Made by a program: the position numbers and the translations under genes. A stretch of DNA of 19,060 nucleotides from Thiobacillus denitrificans. Lineage in GTDB: Bacteria; Pseudomonadota; Gammaproteobacteria; Burkholderiales; Thiobacillaceae. Positions 7,433-13,899 of the stretch are shown here, one piece after another. The DNA is taken from the NCBI GenBank assembly GCA_002343685.1, contig DDRS01000034.1:179991-199050 (forward strand), read 5' to 3'. The notes below the pieces were generated by a model. It had not been told where the DNA came from. It did not search any database and saw nothing but the letters and a program-made list of their open reading frames with translations. Numbering within the stretch: the first letter of the stretch is position 1; each line of letters starts with the position of its first letter.

Positions 7433-8380
7433 TCACACCCGCAATCGGCCATGCCATAAGGTCAGGCGCATCAGCATCCTCGCCTGCTCTTCACAGCGTT
7501 GCCGGATGACCGGATCAAGCACGCCCAGCCAGGATTTCGGCATGACACCCCGGCCATACAACGCACCCGCGAGCATGCCGGCGATCGCGCCGGTGGTGTC
7601 GGCATCGCCGCCGCGGTTGACGACGTCGACCAGGCATTCCTTGAAACCGGTGGTGCCGAAGAGCGCCTGCAACACGGCCTGCAGCGTCTCGACCACGTAG
7701 CCGCTCGGGTTGCCGCGCGACGCTTTGCGAAATTCGAATTCGGGGTGTTGCGCGACCAAGGGAATGACCTGCTGTCGCAGCAGTTGCTCGCGGTCCGCTC
7801 CCTGCAAGGCATCCTGTACCATCAGCGCCAGGCATTCGGTGGCAGCATCGGACAGCGCATTGTTGTGGGTGACATGGGCCTGGACGCGGCAGGCCGCACG
7901 CACCTGCACCTCGGCCTGCCCCAAGGTGGCCAGCGCAATCGGCAGCACACGCATGGCGGCACCGTTGCCGGCATCGTGTTCGCTGGGGGCGGTTTCCGGA
8001 ACGCCGGTCGTACGGAAATGCACCAGCCCCCGGCGCACGGTGTTACCGATATCCACCGGCCGGGCGCGCATCCAGTCGTCGAAGGCACGCGCGACGGCCA
8101 GCGCCTCCACCTGCCCGCTGCGCAGGATGGCATCGCCCAGCGCCAGCGCCATGGTGGTGTCGTCGGTGACCTGTCCGGGCTTGAGCCGGAGCCAGCCGCC
8201 GCCGCGGATCGTGTCGTGCACGGTATATTGCGCCGCGATCTCGCGCGGCGTCATGAACTCCACCGTCGCCCCCAGGGCATCGCCGATGGCAAGCCCGAGA
8301 TAGGCGGCGACCGCACGGTCGAGCAGCGGCGACGCAGGGGAAGGCGCCGGACCAGACCTGCGCTCCTCCACCCCGCTCAC
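7433..8380 (-). CDS. draG: ADP-ribosyl-[dinitrogen reductase] glycohydrolase DraG
   Basis: DraG removes ADP-ribose from the arginine of nitrogenase Fe protein, restoring activity after DraT has switched it off. The 315-residue sequence shows the dinuclear-Mn ADP-ribosylglycohydrolase signatures: GDALGATVEF (D34, E41), VTDDTTMALALG (D73, D74, T75), DAGNGAAMR, HNNALSDAA and RGGDADTTGAIAGML (D259, D261, T262). The stretch GGGWLRLKPGQ is shared with Rhodospirillum rubrum DraG as I recall it. The start is a GTG at 8380, giving a slightly long N terminus; no in-frame ATG lies before the conserved domain, and a GAAGG is about 12 bases upstream. It follows nifQ by 3 bases, so it is the last gene of the nif operon. 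No draT is visible in this window. Confidence 0.93.
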   Translation of the reverse strand: MSGVEERRSGPAPSPASPLLDRAVAAYLGLAIGDALGATVEFMTPREIAAQYTVHDTIRGGGWLRLKPGQVTDDTTMALALGDAILRSGQVEALAVARAFDDWMRARPVDIGNTVRRGLVHFRTTGVPETAPSEHDAGNGAAMRVLPIALATLGQAEVQVRAACRVQAHVTHNNALSDAATECLALMVQDALQGADREQLLRQQVIPLVAQHPEFEFRKASRGNPSGYVVETLQAVLQALFGTTGFKECLVDVVNRGGDADTTGAIAGMLAGALYGRGVMPKSWLGVLDPVIRQRCEEQARMLMRLTLWHGRLRV

Positions 8381-8383
8381 TGT

Positions 8384-8977
8384 CTAGCCTTCGCTACTGA
8401 AACACTTGGCGTAATCCACGCACACCTGGCAGGCCGGCGCCGGACAAACGTGGATGCCCTCGCGTTCGCAGATCTGCCGGTAGAGAAACTTCTTCCACTT
8501 CATGTCGCGGTCGTTCTGTGCGGCCAGGGCGGGGAAGTTCTCGTTCATCAGACGCGACAGGTCGGCACGGCTCCACAGGCCCAGGTCCTGCCACAGGTGG
8601 TCGCCGCCCATGCAGGCGACGACGACGATCTCGGCCATCCTGCGTTCCGAGTCGTCGTGCCCGGCGATATGGTCGAGCAGCAGCGCGAGCAGGTCGTCGC
8701 GTTCCGGCATCCCCTCGGGATCGAATGCGGGCCGGTCGGCCGGCGCGGGCGGCTCGGCATCCGGAAAATGTCGCGCCAGCAACGCCACGTAGTCCGGGCC
8801 GAACAGGCCGAGGCCAGGCGGCAATGCGCCCGACCCGGACGCCTGGCTGGCGATCATGCGCGCGAACAGATCATCGTTGGGCAGACCGGCCGCATGGGCC
8901 ATGAGCGAATCGTAGTAAGCCGATCGCAGGGTTTCCGACGCGGTGCGGGCGGGCGCATCCATGAGTGCGGCGGACAT
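8384..8977 (-). CDS. nifQ: NifQ, molybdenum donor for FeMo-co synthesis
   Basis: A 197-residue protein. NifQ is an Fe-S protein that supplies molybdenum to the NifEN/NifH step of FeMo-cofactor assembly. The diagnostic C-terminal motif C-x4-C-x2-C-x5-C is present as C178, C183, C186 and C192 (CPAPACQVCVDYAKC). The central MAEIVVVACMGGDHLWQDLG region, rich in D/H and ending in LGL-x-x-R, is also typical. The start at 8977 lies 2 bases after the stop of the upstream ferredoxin gene (TGA-TC-ATG) with no clear SD, so coupling is likely; a second ATG at 8962 is possible. The open frame continuing to 9202 overlaps that ferredoxin gene and is not coding. Confidence 0.93.
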   Translation of the reverse strand: MSAALMDAPARTASETLRSAYYDSLMAHAAGLPNDDLFARMIASQASGSGALPPGLGLFGPDYVALLARHFPDAEPPAPADRPAFDPEGMPERDDLLALLLDHIAGHDDSERRMAEIVVVACMGGDHLWQDLGLWSRADLSRLMNENFPALAAQNDRDMKWKKFLYRQICEREGIHVCPAPACQVCVDYAKCFSSEG

Positions 8978-8979
8978 GA

Positions 8980-9339
8980 TCAGCGCGACGGATATTCGAC
9001 CACGATGTCCTCGTCGCGCAGGACCATCTGACAGGCCAGGCGCCACGCGGTGTGAACGGTGTCGTCCACCTTCATCGCCTCGATCTCGTCCTGGGTGATC
9101 TTGCCCAGGTCCTTCAGCACGGTGATTTCGCGATCGGTGAGCGGGCCGCCCATGGGGCCCTTGCGCGTGACGTTCGTGACCTTGATGAGGCAGGTGCCGC
9201 ATTCGCCGTCGCCGCAGCTGAAGTCGATGGGAATGTGGTTTTCCTTGGCCAGTTGCAGCAGGCTCTTTGTGTGGCTCCCGGCAACGGCATAGACGGTTTT
9301 GTCCTTGTGCAGCGGGCTGGAAAAAGTGACGACGGGCAT
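8980..9339 (-). CDS. [2Fe-2S] ferredoxin, FeSII (Shethna protein II)-like nitrogenase protector
   Basis: A 119-residue plant-type ferredoxin fold with cluster ligands C42, C47, C50 (SCGDGECGTC) and C103 (RLACQ). The overall pattern resembles Azotobacter FeSII: an FSSPL start, AVAG, LTDREITVLKDLGK, and the ending EDIVVEYP. FeSII binds oxidised nitrogenase and holds it in an inactive, oxygen-tolerant complex (conformational protection). The resemblance is from memory of the family and not from an alignment; another nif-associated [2Fe-2S] ferredoxin remains possible. The SD AAGGAGT precedes the ATG at a good distance. It lies in the nif operon between a second [2Fe-2S] ferredoxin and nifQ. Confidence 0.8.
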   Translation of the reverse strand: MPVVTFSSPLHKDKTVYAVAGSHTKSLLQLAKENHIPIDFSCGDGECGTCLIKVTNVTRKGPMGGPLTDREITVLKDLGKITQDEIEAMKVDDTVHTAWRLACQMVLRDEDIVVEYPSR

Positions 9340-9394
9340 GGTGGACTCCTTGGGTTGGTAAGCGGTAAGTTGTGGGCGGAAAACGGTTTGACGT

Positions 9395-9682
9395 TCACCC
9401 CGGCCGGACGACGATCTCGCCGCCCAGCACCTGCGCCTGGCAGGCGAGCCGGTTGTTGCGGCCCGCCATGTTTTCCTGCAGCACCTTGTCTTCCAGCACC
9501 GAGCGCTGGGCCAGGTTTTCCATGCCGGAGACGATTTTCATGATGCAGGTGCCGCACTCGCCTTCGCGGCAGCTATAGGTGATGCCGGCGCCGACTTTCT
9601 CGGACACCTCGATGAGGCGGGTGCCGGCGGGAACGGTGACGGTGATGCCGATGTCTTCGAACGTGACGTTAGCCTTGGGCAT
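9395..9682 (-). CDS. [2Fe-2S] ferredoxin, nif-associated
   Basis: A 95-residue plant-type [2Fe-2S] ferredoxin with ligands C38, C43, C46 (SCREGECGTC) and C81 (RLACQ). The start at 9682 (MPKANVTFED) is chosen because it begins the beta-grasp fold; the open frame extending to 9766 lies inside the flavodiiron gene. It overlaps the 3' end of that gene by 14 bases, indicating coupled translation. An electron-carrier role in the nif system is inferred, for instance feeding the flavodiiron protein or nitrogenase-related enzymes. It is clearly distinct from the longer FeSII-like ferredoxin 55 bases downstream. Confidence 0.88.
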   Translation of the reverse strand: MPKANVTFEDIGITVTVPAGTRLIEVSEKVGAGITYSCREGECGTCIMKIVSGMENLAQRSVLEDKVLQENMAGRNNRLACQAQVLGGEIVVRPG

Positions 9683-10943
9683 GGGAGGGTTCCTTGAGTA
9701 GTTCCGCCATGTCGATGACACGGCGCGTGATGCGACCGGTGAGGTGGCGTGCCAGTTCGCGCCCAAGCTCGCGGCACTTTTCCATCTCGTCTTCGGTGGG
9801 AATGAGCTTGACCCGCACGCCCTTGACCGGCACCCGCAGCTTCAGCCCGCGCAGCCGGTCTTCCACCATGTTCACGCCCTCGCCGCTCCAGCCGTAGGAA
9901 CCGAAGGCCGCGCCCAGCTTCTCGCTGACCTTGACCACGGCGAGCGAGGACAGCAGGTCCCAGATCGGCTTCACCGCATCGCCGTTGATGGTGGGTGTGC
10001 CGAAGGCAATCCCGTCGGCCTCCTCGATCAGGTCGACGAAGGGCGTGACCTCGCCGCCCTGCAGGTCGTACAGCGAGGCGCGCACGCCGTCGATTTCCTC
10101 GGCGCCGTCGCGCACCGCCTGTGCCATGCGGGCGGTGTTGCCGTAGCTGCTGATGTAAAACACGAGCAGGGTCTTGTCGCGATCCGCCTCATTGTGCAGC
10201 TGCGGCGCGGCCAGCTGTCGGTAGCGCTGCACGTAGGCACGCGGCGCGTCGCGCAGGATAGGCCCATGCGCCGGCGCGATCAGTTTCAGTTCCAGCGGTT
10301 CGATCAGGTCGAGCGCGTCGCGCACGTATTCGCGGAACGGCCGCATGATGTGGGCGTAGTAGTACTCGAAGGAAAAGCGGAAGTCGCCGACGCGGTCGTT
10401 GAACAGGCGTGCGTCGCAGAAATGGCAGCCGAACACATCGCCGGAAAACAGCATGCCCTCTTCTTCAAGCCAGGTGCACTGGATGTCGGGCCAGTGCAGG
10501 TAGGGCGTGTTCAGGAAACGCAGGGTGCGGTCGCCGAGGCTGACGGTGTCGCCGGTGCCGACCGGCGTGTAGGCCAGCGCCTCGCTCTTCAGCAGCGCCT
10601 TCAGCATCATCTGCGCCTTGACCGAGATGTACAGCCGGGCCTGCGGCGCGCGCCGCATCAATTCGGGCAATGCGCCGGTGTGGTCGGGCTCCAGATGGTT
10701 GAGCACGATGGCGGTGAGCTCGTCGTAGCGCGCCACCTGCTCCAGGTGCGCGAAGAAGGTGTCGGCGTATTCCGCCTTCACCGTGTCGATCACCGCCACG
10801 CCGGCGCTGCCGCGCACGCAATAGGCATTGTAGGTGGTGCCGTTGGCGGTCTTGAGGATGACGTCGAATTCGCGCAGGCCGGGATCGAGCGCCCCCACCC
10901 AGTGCACGCCGGATCCGAGCGGAACCGCCGACTCCGTTTCCAT
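9669..10943 (-). CDS. Flavodiiron protein (A-type flavoprotein, O2/NO reductase)
   Basis: A 424-residue cytosolic protein with an N-terminal metallo-beta-lactamase-like diiron domain and a C-terminal flavodoxin domain. All usual diiron ligands are present: H83, E85, D87 (HLEPDH), H150 (PYLHWPD), D169 (SGDVFG) and H226 (PAHGP). The FMN-binding flavodoxin loop is SSYGNT near 265-270. Such enzymes reduce O2 to water or NO to N2O. Inside a nif operon, oxygen removal next to nitrogenase is the likely job; this is inference, supported by the known role of a flavodiiron protein in cyanobacterial heterocysts. The ATG at 10943 shares one base with the nifO stop (TGATG); a GTG just before it is less well placed relative to GGAGG. 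Confidence 0.92.
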   Translation of the reverse strand: METESAVPLGSGVHWVGALDPGLREFDVILKTANGTTYNAYCVRGSAGVAVIDTVKAEYADTFFAHLEQVARYDELTAIVLNHLEPDHTGALPELMRRAPQARLYISVKAQMMLKALLKSEALAYTPVGTGDTVSLGDRTLRFLNTPYLHWPDIQCTWLEEEGMLFSGDVFGCHFCDARLFNDRVGDFRFSFEYYYAHIMRPFREYVRDALDLIEPLELKLIAPAHGPILRDAPRAYVQRYRQLAAPQLHNEADRDKTLLVFYISSYGNTARMAQAVRDGAEEIDGVRASLYDLQGGEVTPFVDLIEEADGIAFGTPTINGDAVKPIWDLLSSLAVVKVSEKLGAAFGSYGWSGEGVNMVEDRLRGLKLRVPVKGVRVKLIPTEDEMEKCRELGRELARHLTGRITRRVIDMAELLKEPSHAQG

Positions 10944-11371
10944 CACGCCTCCGCCACCAGGCAGGGCCGGGCGTCGTGCCCCTTGCGGCAGGCCTCAAGG
11001 TTTTCGTGCGGCATCTTGCTCGCCAGCCCGATCCAGCGATGGACGGCGTCCTGGTCGAAGCCCACCCGGCGCTGGCCGTCCACCTCCATCAGCGGGCGAC
11101 GGATCAGCAGCGGATCGGCGAGCATCAGTGCCAGTGCGGCGGATTCATCGAGCACACCGGGACGCACCTCGCCCGACGTGATGCGCGGCGCGCTGGGGTT
11201 GAACCATTCCGCCACCGGTAGCGTGCCGAAGAATGCACGCAGACGTTGCGCCTCCCATTTTTCGGTCAACAGACTCCTGGCCAGCACCGTATGTCCGGCC
11301 GCCGCCAGCATCACCTTCTGGCGGGTGTTGTTGGCGCAGCCGGGTTTTTCGTAGAAGACGACGGTGGCCAT
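10943..11371 (-). CDS. nifO: NifO, ArsC-family nitrogenase-associated protein
   Basis: A 142-residue thioredoxin-fold protein of the arsenate reductase (ArsC) family, nitrogenase-associated subgroup. It begins MATVVFYEKPGCANNTRQK, where C12 and R17 correspond to the ArsC active-site C-x4-R loop, and continues with RPLMEVDGQRRVGFD, the ArsC-like cis-Pro region. The gene order nifB-fdxN-nifO-(…)-nifQ matches Azotobacter, which supports the name. Its exact function in nitrogen fixation is unclear; no arsenic genes are near. The start at 11371 lies 8 bases after the fdxN stop. Upstream open frame to 11635 overlaps fdxN and is rejected. Confidence 0.88.
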   Translation of the reverse strand: MATVVFYEKPGCANNTRQKVMLAAAGHTVLARSLLTEKWEAQRLRAFFGTLPVAEWFNPSAPRITSGEVRPGVLDESAALALMLADPLLIRRPLMEVDGQRRVGFDQDAVHRWIGLASKMPHENLEACRKGHDARPCLVAEA

Positions 11372-11379
11372 GAGCGCGC

Positions 11380-11688
11380 TCAGCCGGTCTTGGCTTCCAG
11401 GGCCGCCCGGTAGGTCGCCTCCACCGCGGCCTGGTATTTGGCCAGCATTTCGGCGGAAATCCCGGTCAGCGAACCGGGCAGGTTCAGCGCCACACCCAGT
11501 TCGTCGATAATGGCGCCCTCGATCGGACAGATGCTGGAGCACTGCGCGTCGTCGTAGTCGCCCGCGCATTCGGTGCACTTGTCCGGGTCGATGAGGAAGT
11601 GCGGCGACGCCTGGTAGATCGCCTCGTTGGGGCACAGCGGTTCGCAGGCGTAGCAGTTGACGCAGGATTCGATGATTTCCAGTGCCAT
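11380..11688 (-). CDS. fdxN: FdxN-type 2[4Fe-4S] ferredoxin
   Basis: A 102-residue bacterial ferredoxin. Cluster I ligands are C9, C12, C15 and C19 (CVNCYACEPLCP); cluster II has C38, C41, C50 and C54 with an eight-residue insert (C-x2-C-x8-C-x3-C), as in nif-linked ferredoxins. A helical tail of about 40 residues follows. FdxN is the usual partner of NifB and supplies electrons for NifB-co synthesis. The gene starts 10 bases after the nifB stop, and its SD GAGGAG overlaps that stop codon (TGAGGAGAA), so the two are co-translated. Confidence 0.92.
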   Translation of the reverse strand: MALEIIESCVNCYACEPLCPNEAIYQASPHFLIDPDKCTECAGDYDDAQCSSICPIEGAIIDELGVALNLPGSLTGISAEMLAKYQAAVEATYRAALEAKTG

Positions 11689-11698
11689 GGCGTTCTCC

Positions 11699-13213
11699 TC
11701 AGGCGACCTTCTGCTGCAGCTCGGGTTTCTCGTCCAGCTTGCCGGTGGCGCGCATTTCCTCGTACACCGCTGCGATCGCTTCCTCGATCGGCTCCATCGC
11801 GTGTTCGCCGTTAGGCTGGATGCCGGCGGCTTCCAGCGGCGCCCACGGCTCGAAGCCGATTTTGGCCGACAGCACCACCTCGCAGCCCTTCAGCACGCGC
11901 AGGGTCTCGTCCAGCGCCGACTCGCCGTCGCCGCAACTCGACCCGCCTTCGCAGTAGGGCGTCGTCTTGCGGTGGCCGATGAAGCGCACACCGACAGGCG
12001 AGGCTTCGTACACCAGGAACTCGTGGGCATGCCCGAAGTGCTCGTTGATGACGCCGCCACCCTTGGTCGACACCGCCATCAGCACCGGACGCGTGAGCGG
12101 CACGTCGCCCTGTAGCGCCGCCAGAGCGGCCTTGGCCTGCGCCTGGAACTGCCGATCCTGCTCCTTGATCTCCAGTTCCTTGGCGATCTGCGCGTGCACC
12201 TCGGCGCGCTTCACCATCGCCGCCGGGTAGTCGATCTCCATGTCCTCGATCTTGTCCATGGTGAATTCCAGGCCGCGATCCTCGCCCAAGAGGCCGACCG
12301 CGTCGGCGCGGCACTGGCGGCAGTGGCGCATCATGTTCATGTCGCCGGAGCAGGCATCCTGCAGCTCCTGCAGTTCCTCGGGCGTCGGGCTCGGCTGCCC
12401 CATCAGGCCGTAGAAGGTGCCGTGCTCGGGCTCGGCGATCAGCGGCATGACGTTGTGCAGGAAGGCGCCCTTGGACTTCACCACCTTCGACACTTCGGCC
12501 AGATGCTTGTCGTTGACGCCGGGGATCATCACCGAGTTGACCTTCACCAGGATGCCGCGCTCGGTCAGCATCTCCAGGCCGCGCTGCTGCTGCTCGATGA
12601 GGATGGCCGCGCCCTCGCGTCCCATGATGCGTTTGTTCTTCCAGAACACCCACGGGTAGATCTGCGCACCGACGTCGGGGTCGACGCAGTTGATCGTGAT
12701 GGTGACGTGGTCGATGTTGTGCTTGCTCAACTCTTCCACCGACTCGGGCAGCGCGAGGCCGTTGGTCGACACGCACAGCTTGATGTCGGGCGCCTTCTCC
12801 GACAGTTCGCGGAAGGTGGTGAAGGTGCGCTCCGGGTTGGCGAGTGGGTCGCCGGGGCCGGCGATGCCCAGCACCGTCATCTGCGGAATGTTGGCCGCCA
12901 CCGCCATCACCTTCTTTACCGCCTGCTCCGGCGTCAGCACTTCCGACACCACGCCGGGACGCGACTCGTTGGAGCAGTCGTACTTGCGGTTGCAGTAATG
13001 GCACTGGATGTTGCAGGCCGGCGCCACCGCCACGTGCATGCGCGCAAAGTAATGGTGTGCCTGCTCGGAATAGCAGGGATGGTTGTGCACCTTGGCGCGG
13101 ATGTGTTCCGGCAGGTGGCCGAGCTGATCGTCGGTGGAGCCGCAGGAATGCGACGCGCACCCGCCCCCCTCTGCCACCTCGCCGCTGATCGAGTTGATAA
13201 CTGGCAAATCCAC
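11699..13213 (-). CDS. nifB: NifB, radical SAM NifB-cofactor synthase
   Basis: A 504-residue protein that builds the 8Fe-9S-C core (NifB-co) common to all nitrogenase cofactors. The radical SAM motif C-x3-C-x2-C is C67, C71, C74 (ACNIQCHYCNRKYDC). Further family cysteines are C19 and C24 (GGCASHSC) and the CRQCRADA stretch after the SAM domain, which bind accessory [4Fe-4S] clusters. From about residue 370 a NifX/NafY-like cofactor-binding domain follows (KGGGVINEHFGHAHEFLVYE), so this is the long, two-domain form. The start is GTG at 13213, fixed by GGGGAGGA six bases upstream and by the conserved N terminus. It is the first gene of an eight-gene operon and has a -24/-12 promoter plus two NifA-type sites upstream. 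Confidence 0.97.
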   Translation of the reverse strand: MDLPVINSISGEVAEGGGCASHSCGSTDDQLGHLPEHIRAKVHNHPCYSEQAHHYFARMHVAVAPACNIQCHYCNRKYDCSNESRPGVVSEVLTPEQAVKKVMAVAANIPQMTVLGIAGPGDPLANPERTFTTFRELSEKAPDIKLCVSTNGLALPESVEELSKHNIDHVTITINCVDPDVGAQIYPWVFWKNKRIMGREGAAILIEQQQRGLEMLTERGILVKVNSVMIPGVNDKHLAEVSKVVKSKGAFLHNVMPLIAEPEHGTFYGLMGQPSPTPEELQELQDACSGDMNMMRHCRQCRADAVGLLGEDRGLEFTMDKIEDMEIDYPAAMVKRAEVHAQIAKELEIKEQDRQFQAQAKAALAALQGDVPLTRPVLMAVSTKGGGVINEHFGHAHEFLVYEASPVGVRFIGHRKTTPYCEGGSSCGDGESALDETLRVLKGCEVVLSAKIGFEPWAPLEAAGIQPNGEHAMEPIEEAIAAVYEEMRATGKLDEKPELQQKVA

Positions 13214-13219
13214 GGATCG

Positions 13220-13227
13220 TCCTCCCC
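13220..13227 (-). promoter_or_regulatory. Strong SD fixing the GTG start of nifB
   Basis: On the minus strand GGGGAGGA lies six bases before the GTG codon at 13213. It decides for the non-ATG start; no ATG lies in frame before the conserved N terminus. Confidence 0.88.
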
Positions 13228-13249
13228 TGAAGGTTACGGAGGGACTCTC

Positions 13250-13264
13250 GCAAGCCCCGTGCCT
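13250..13264 (-). promoter_or_regulatory. Sigma-54 (-24/-12) promoter of the nifB operon
   Basis: On the minus strand the sequence AGGCACG-GGGC-TTGC matches TGGCACG-N4-TTGC with one mismatch and exact GG-to-GC spacing of 12. The predicted start is near 13238, about 25 bases before the GTG. A degenerate IHF-like stretch (13281-13293, minus AAACAACGGGTTT) lies between it and the NifA-type sites. Confidence 0.88.
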
Positions 13265-13327
13265 GCCCGAAGCCAGGTCGAAACCCGTTGTTTATTAAGG
13301 AAAAGACGACGGCCTGCCCGGAGAATC

Positions 13328-13343
13328 TGTCGCAAACGCCACA
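13328..13343. promoter_or_regulatory. NifA upstream activator site 1 (TGT-N10-ACA)
   Basis: TGT (13328-13330), ten bases, ACA (13341-13343). It is centred about 97 bases upstream of the predicted nifB start and about 140 bases upstream of the predicted start of the divergent gene, within the usual NifA range. Confidence 0.8.
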
Positions 13344-13361
13344 CGACAGGGGCGAAAATCT

Positions 13362-13377
13362 TGTGGCGAAGGCGACA
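13362..13377. promoter_or_regulatory. NifA upstream activator site 2 (TGT-N10-ACA)
   Basis: TGT (13362-13364), ten bases, ACA (13375-13377); the match extends to TTGT…ACAA. It is centred about 131 bases upstream of the predicted nifB start and about 107 bases upstream of the divergent start. The centres of the two sites are 34 bases apart, near three helical turns, which would put them on one face of the DNA. Confidence 0.82.
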
Positions 13378-13449
13378 AGTGCCGGATCCGGATGGGGAAC
13401 GAAAGCCCGGGAACCGGATAGTTGATGGTGACCCGCAAATCGCTTCACA

Positions 13450-13465
13450 CGGCACAACGATTGCT
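13450..13465 (+). promoter_or_regulatory. Sigma-54 (-24/-12) promoter of the HepT-like gene
   Basis: CGGCAC-AACGA-TTGCT matches TGGCAC-N5-TTGCW with one mismatch and exact spacing: GG at 13451-13452, GC at 13463-13464. The expected start is near 13476, followed by the SD AGGGAG (13485-13490) and the ATG at 13502. It points away from the nifB promoter and shares its upstream sites. Confidence 0.85.
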
Positions 13466-13501
13466 TGTCCCCTGTCATCTCATCAGGGAGTCACCCCCAT
13501 C

Positions 13502-13864
13502 ATGCTGACAGGTGCAATGCTGGGTCTGCTCCAGCAGACCGGAATGGACATCCTCGTCTTCACCGAGGAGCTCGACGAGCAGGAATTCTTCGCCAGCCGG
13601 CTCACCCGGCAGGAGACCCTACGGCTGCTCGGCGTCATGGCCTACACTGCGCGCGACCTGCCGGCGCAGGCGAGGGAACAGTTGCCGGAAATCGACTGGT
13701 CCGCCTGGGCCGCGCTGCCCGACGCGCTGATGCGACCCAATGAACATCCCCTGAAAATATGGGTCGCCGCGCGCGAACTCGTCCCGCGCACTGTGCAGCT
13801 ACTCATCGACTATCGGCGCGTGCATCCGCAATTGTTTTCGCTGACGCCATCTCCCTGCGCCTGA
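13502..13864 (+). CDS. HepT/DUF86-like HEPN-fold protein, divergent from nifB
   Basis: A 120-residue, mostly helical protein. The order of elements resembles the HepT (DUF86) family: a first helix with ILVFTEELDEQEFF, a central LLGVMAYTARDLPAQ helix, PEIDWSAWAALPDAL where HepT has P-x-I-x-W-x-x-I-x-G-x-R-N, and a last helix WVAARELVPRTVQLL. The HEPN catalytic motif (R-x4-6-H) is not clearly kept; only RPNEH with three residues between R and H is seen, so RNase activity is doubtful. No MNT-type antitoxin gene is adjacent. The start at 13502 is the only reasonable one, with AGGGAG 11 bases upstream. The sigma-54 promoter and shared NifA-type sites suggest membership of the nif regulon. The family call is tentative and the function unknown. 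Confidence 0.75.
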   Translation: MLTGAMLGLLQQTGMDILVFTEELDEQEFFASRLTRQETLRLLGVMAYTARDLPAQAREQLPEIDWSAWAALPDALMRPNEHPLKIWVAARELVPRTVQLLIDYRRVHPQLFSLTPSPCA

Positions 13865-13899
13865 CCGGCGCTGGGAATGCGCCTCCATGTCTGCCTTTG

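Noticed and set aside
7499..9031. Plus-strand open frame of 510 codons
   Set aside because: Antisense to draG, nifQ and the FeSII-like gene, all of which have clear motifs on the other strand.
9744..11354. Plus-strand open frame of 536 codons
   Set aside because: Antisense to the flavodiiron gene and nifO; composition typical of a shadow frame.
13361..13391. Possible extra -24 box on the minus strand (CCGGCACTTGTCGCC)
   Set aside because: The GG and GC elements are not 12 bases apart; this segment is explained by the NifA-type site.
11811..13478. Minus-strand open frame of 555 codons in another frame over nifB
   Set aside because: Arg/Gly-rich shadow of nifB; the nifB frame carries the radical SAM and NifX-like motifs.
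12194..13501. Upstream extension of the HepT-like frame into nifB
   Set aside because: It would run antisense through nifB and across its promoter region; the sigma-54 promoter and SD place the start at 13502.
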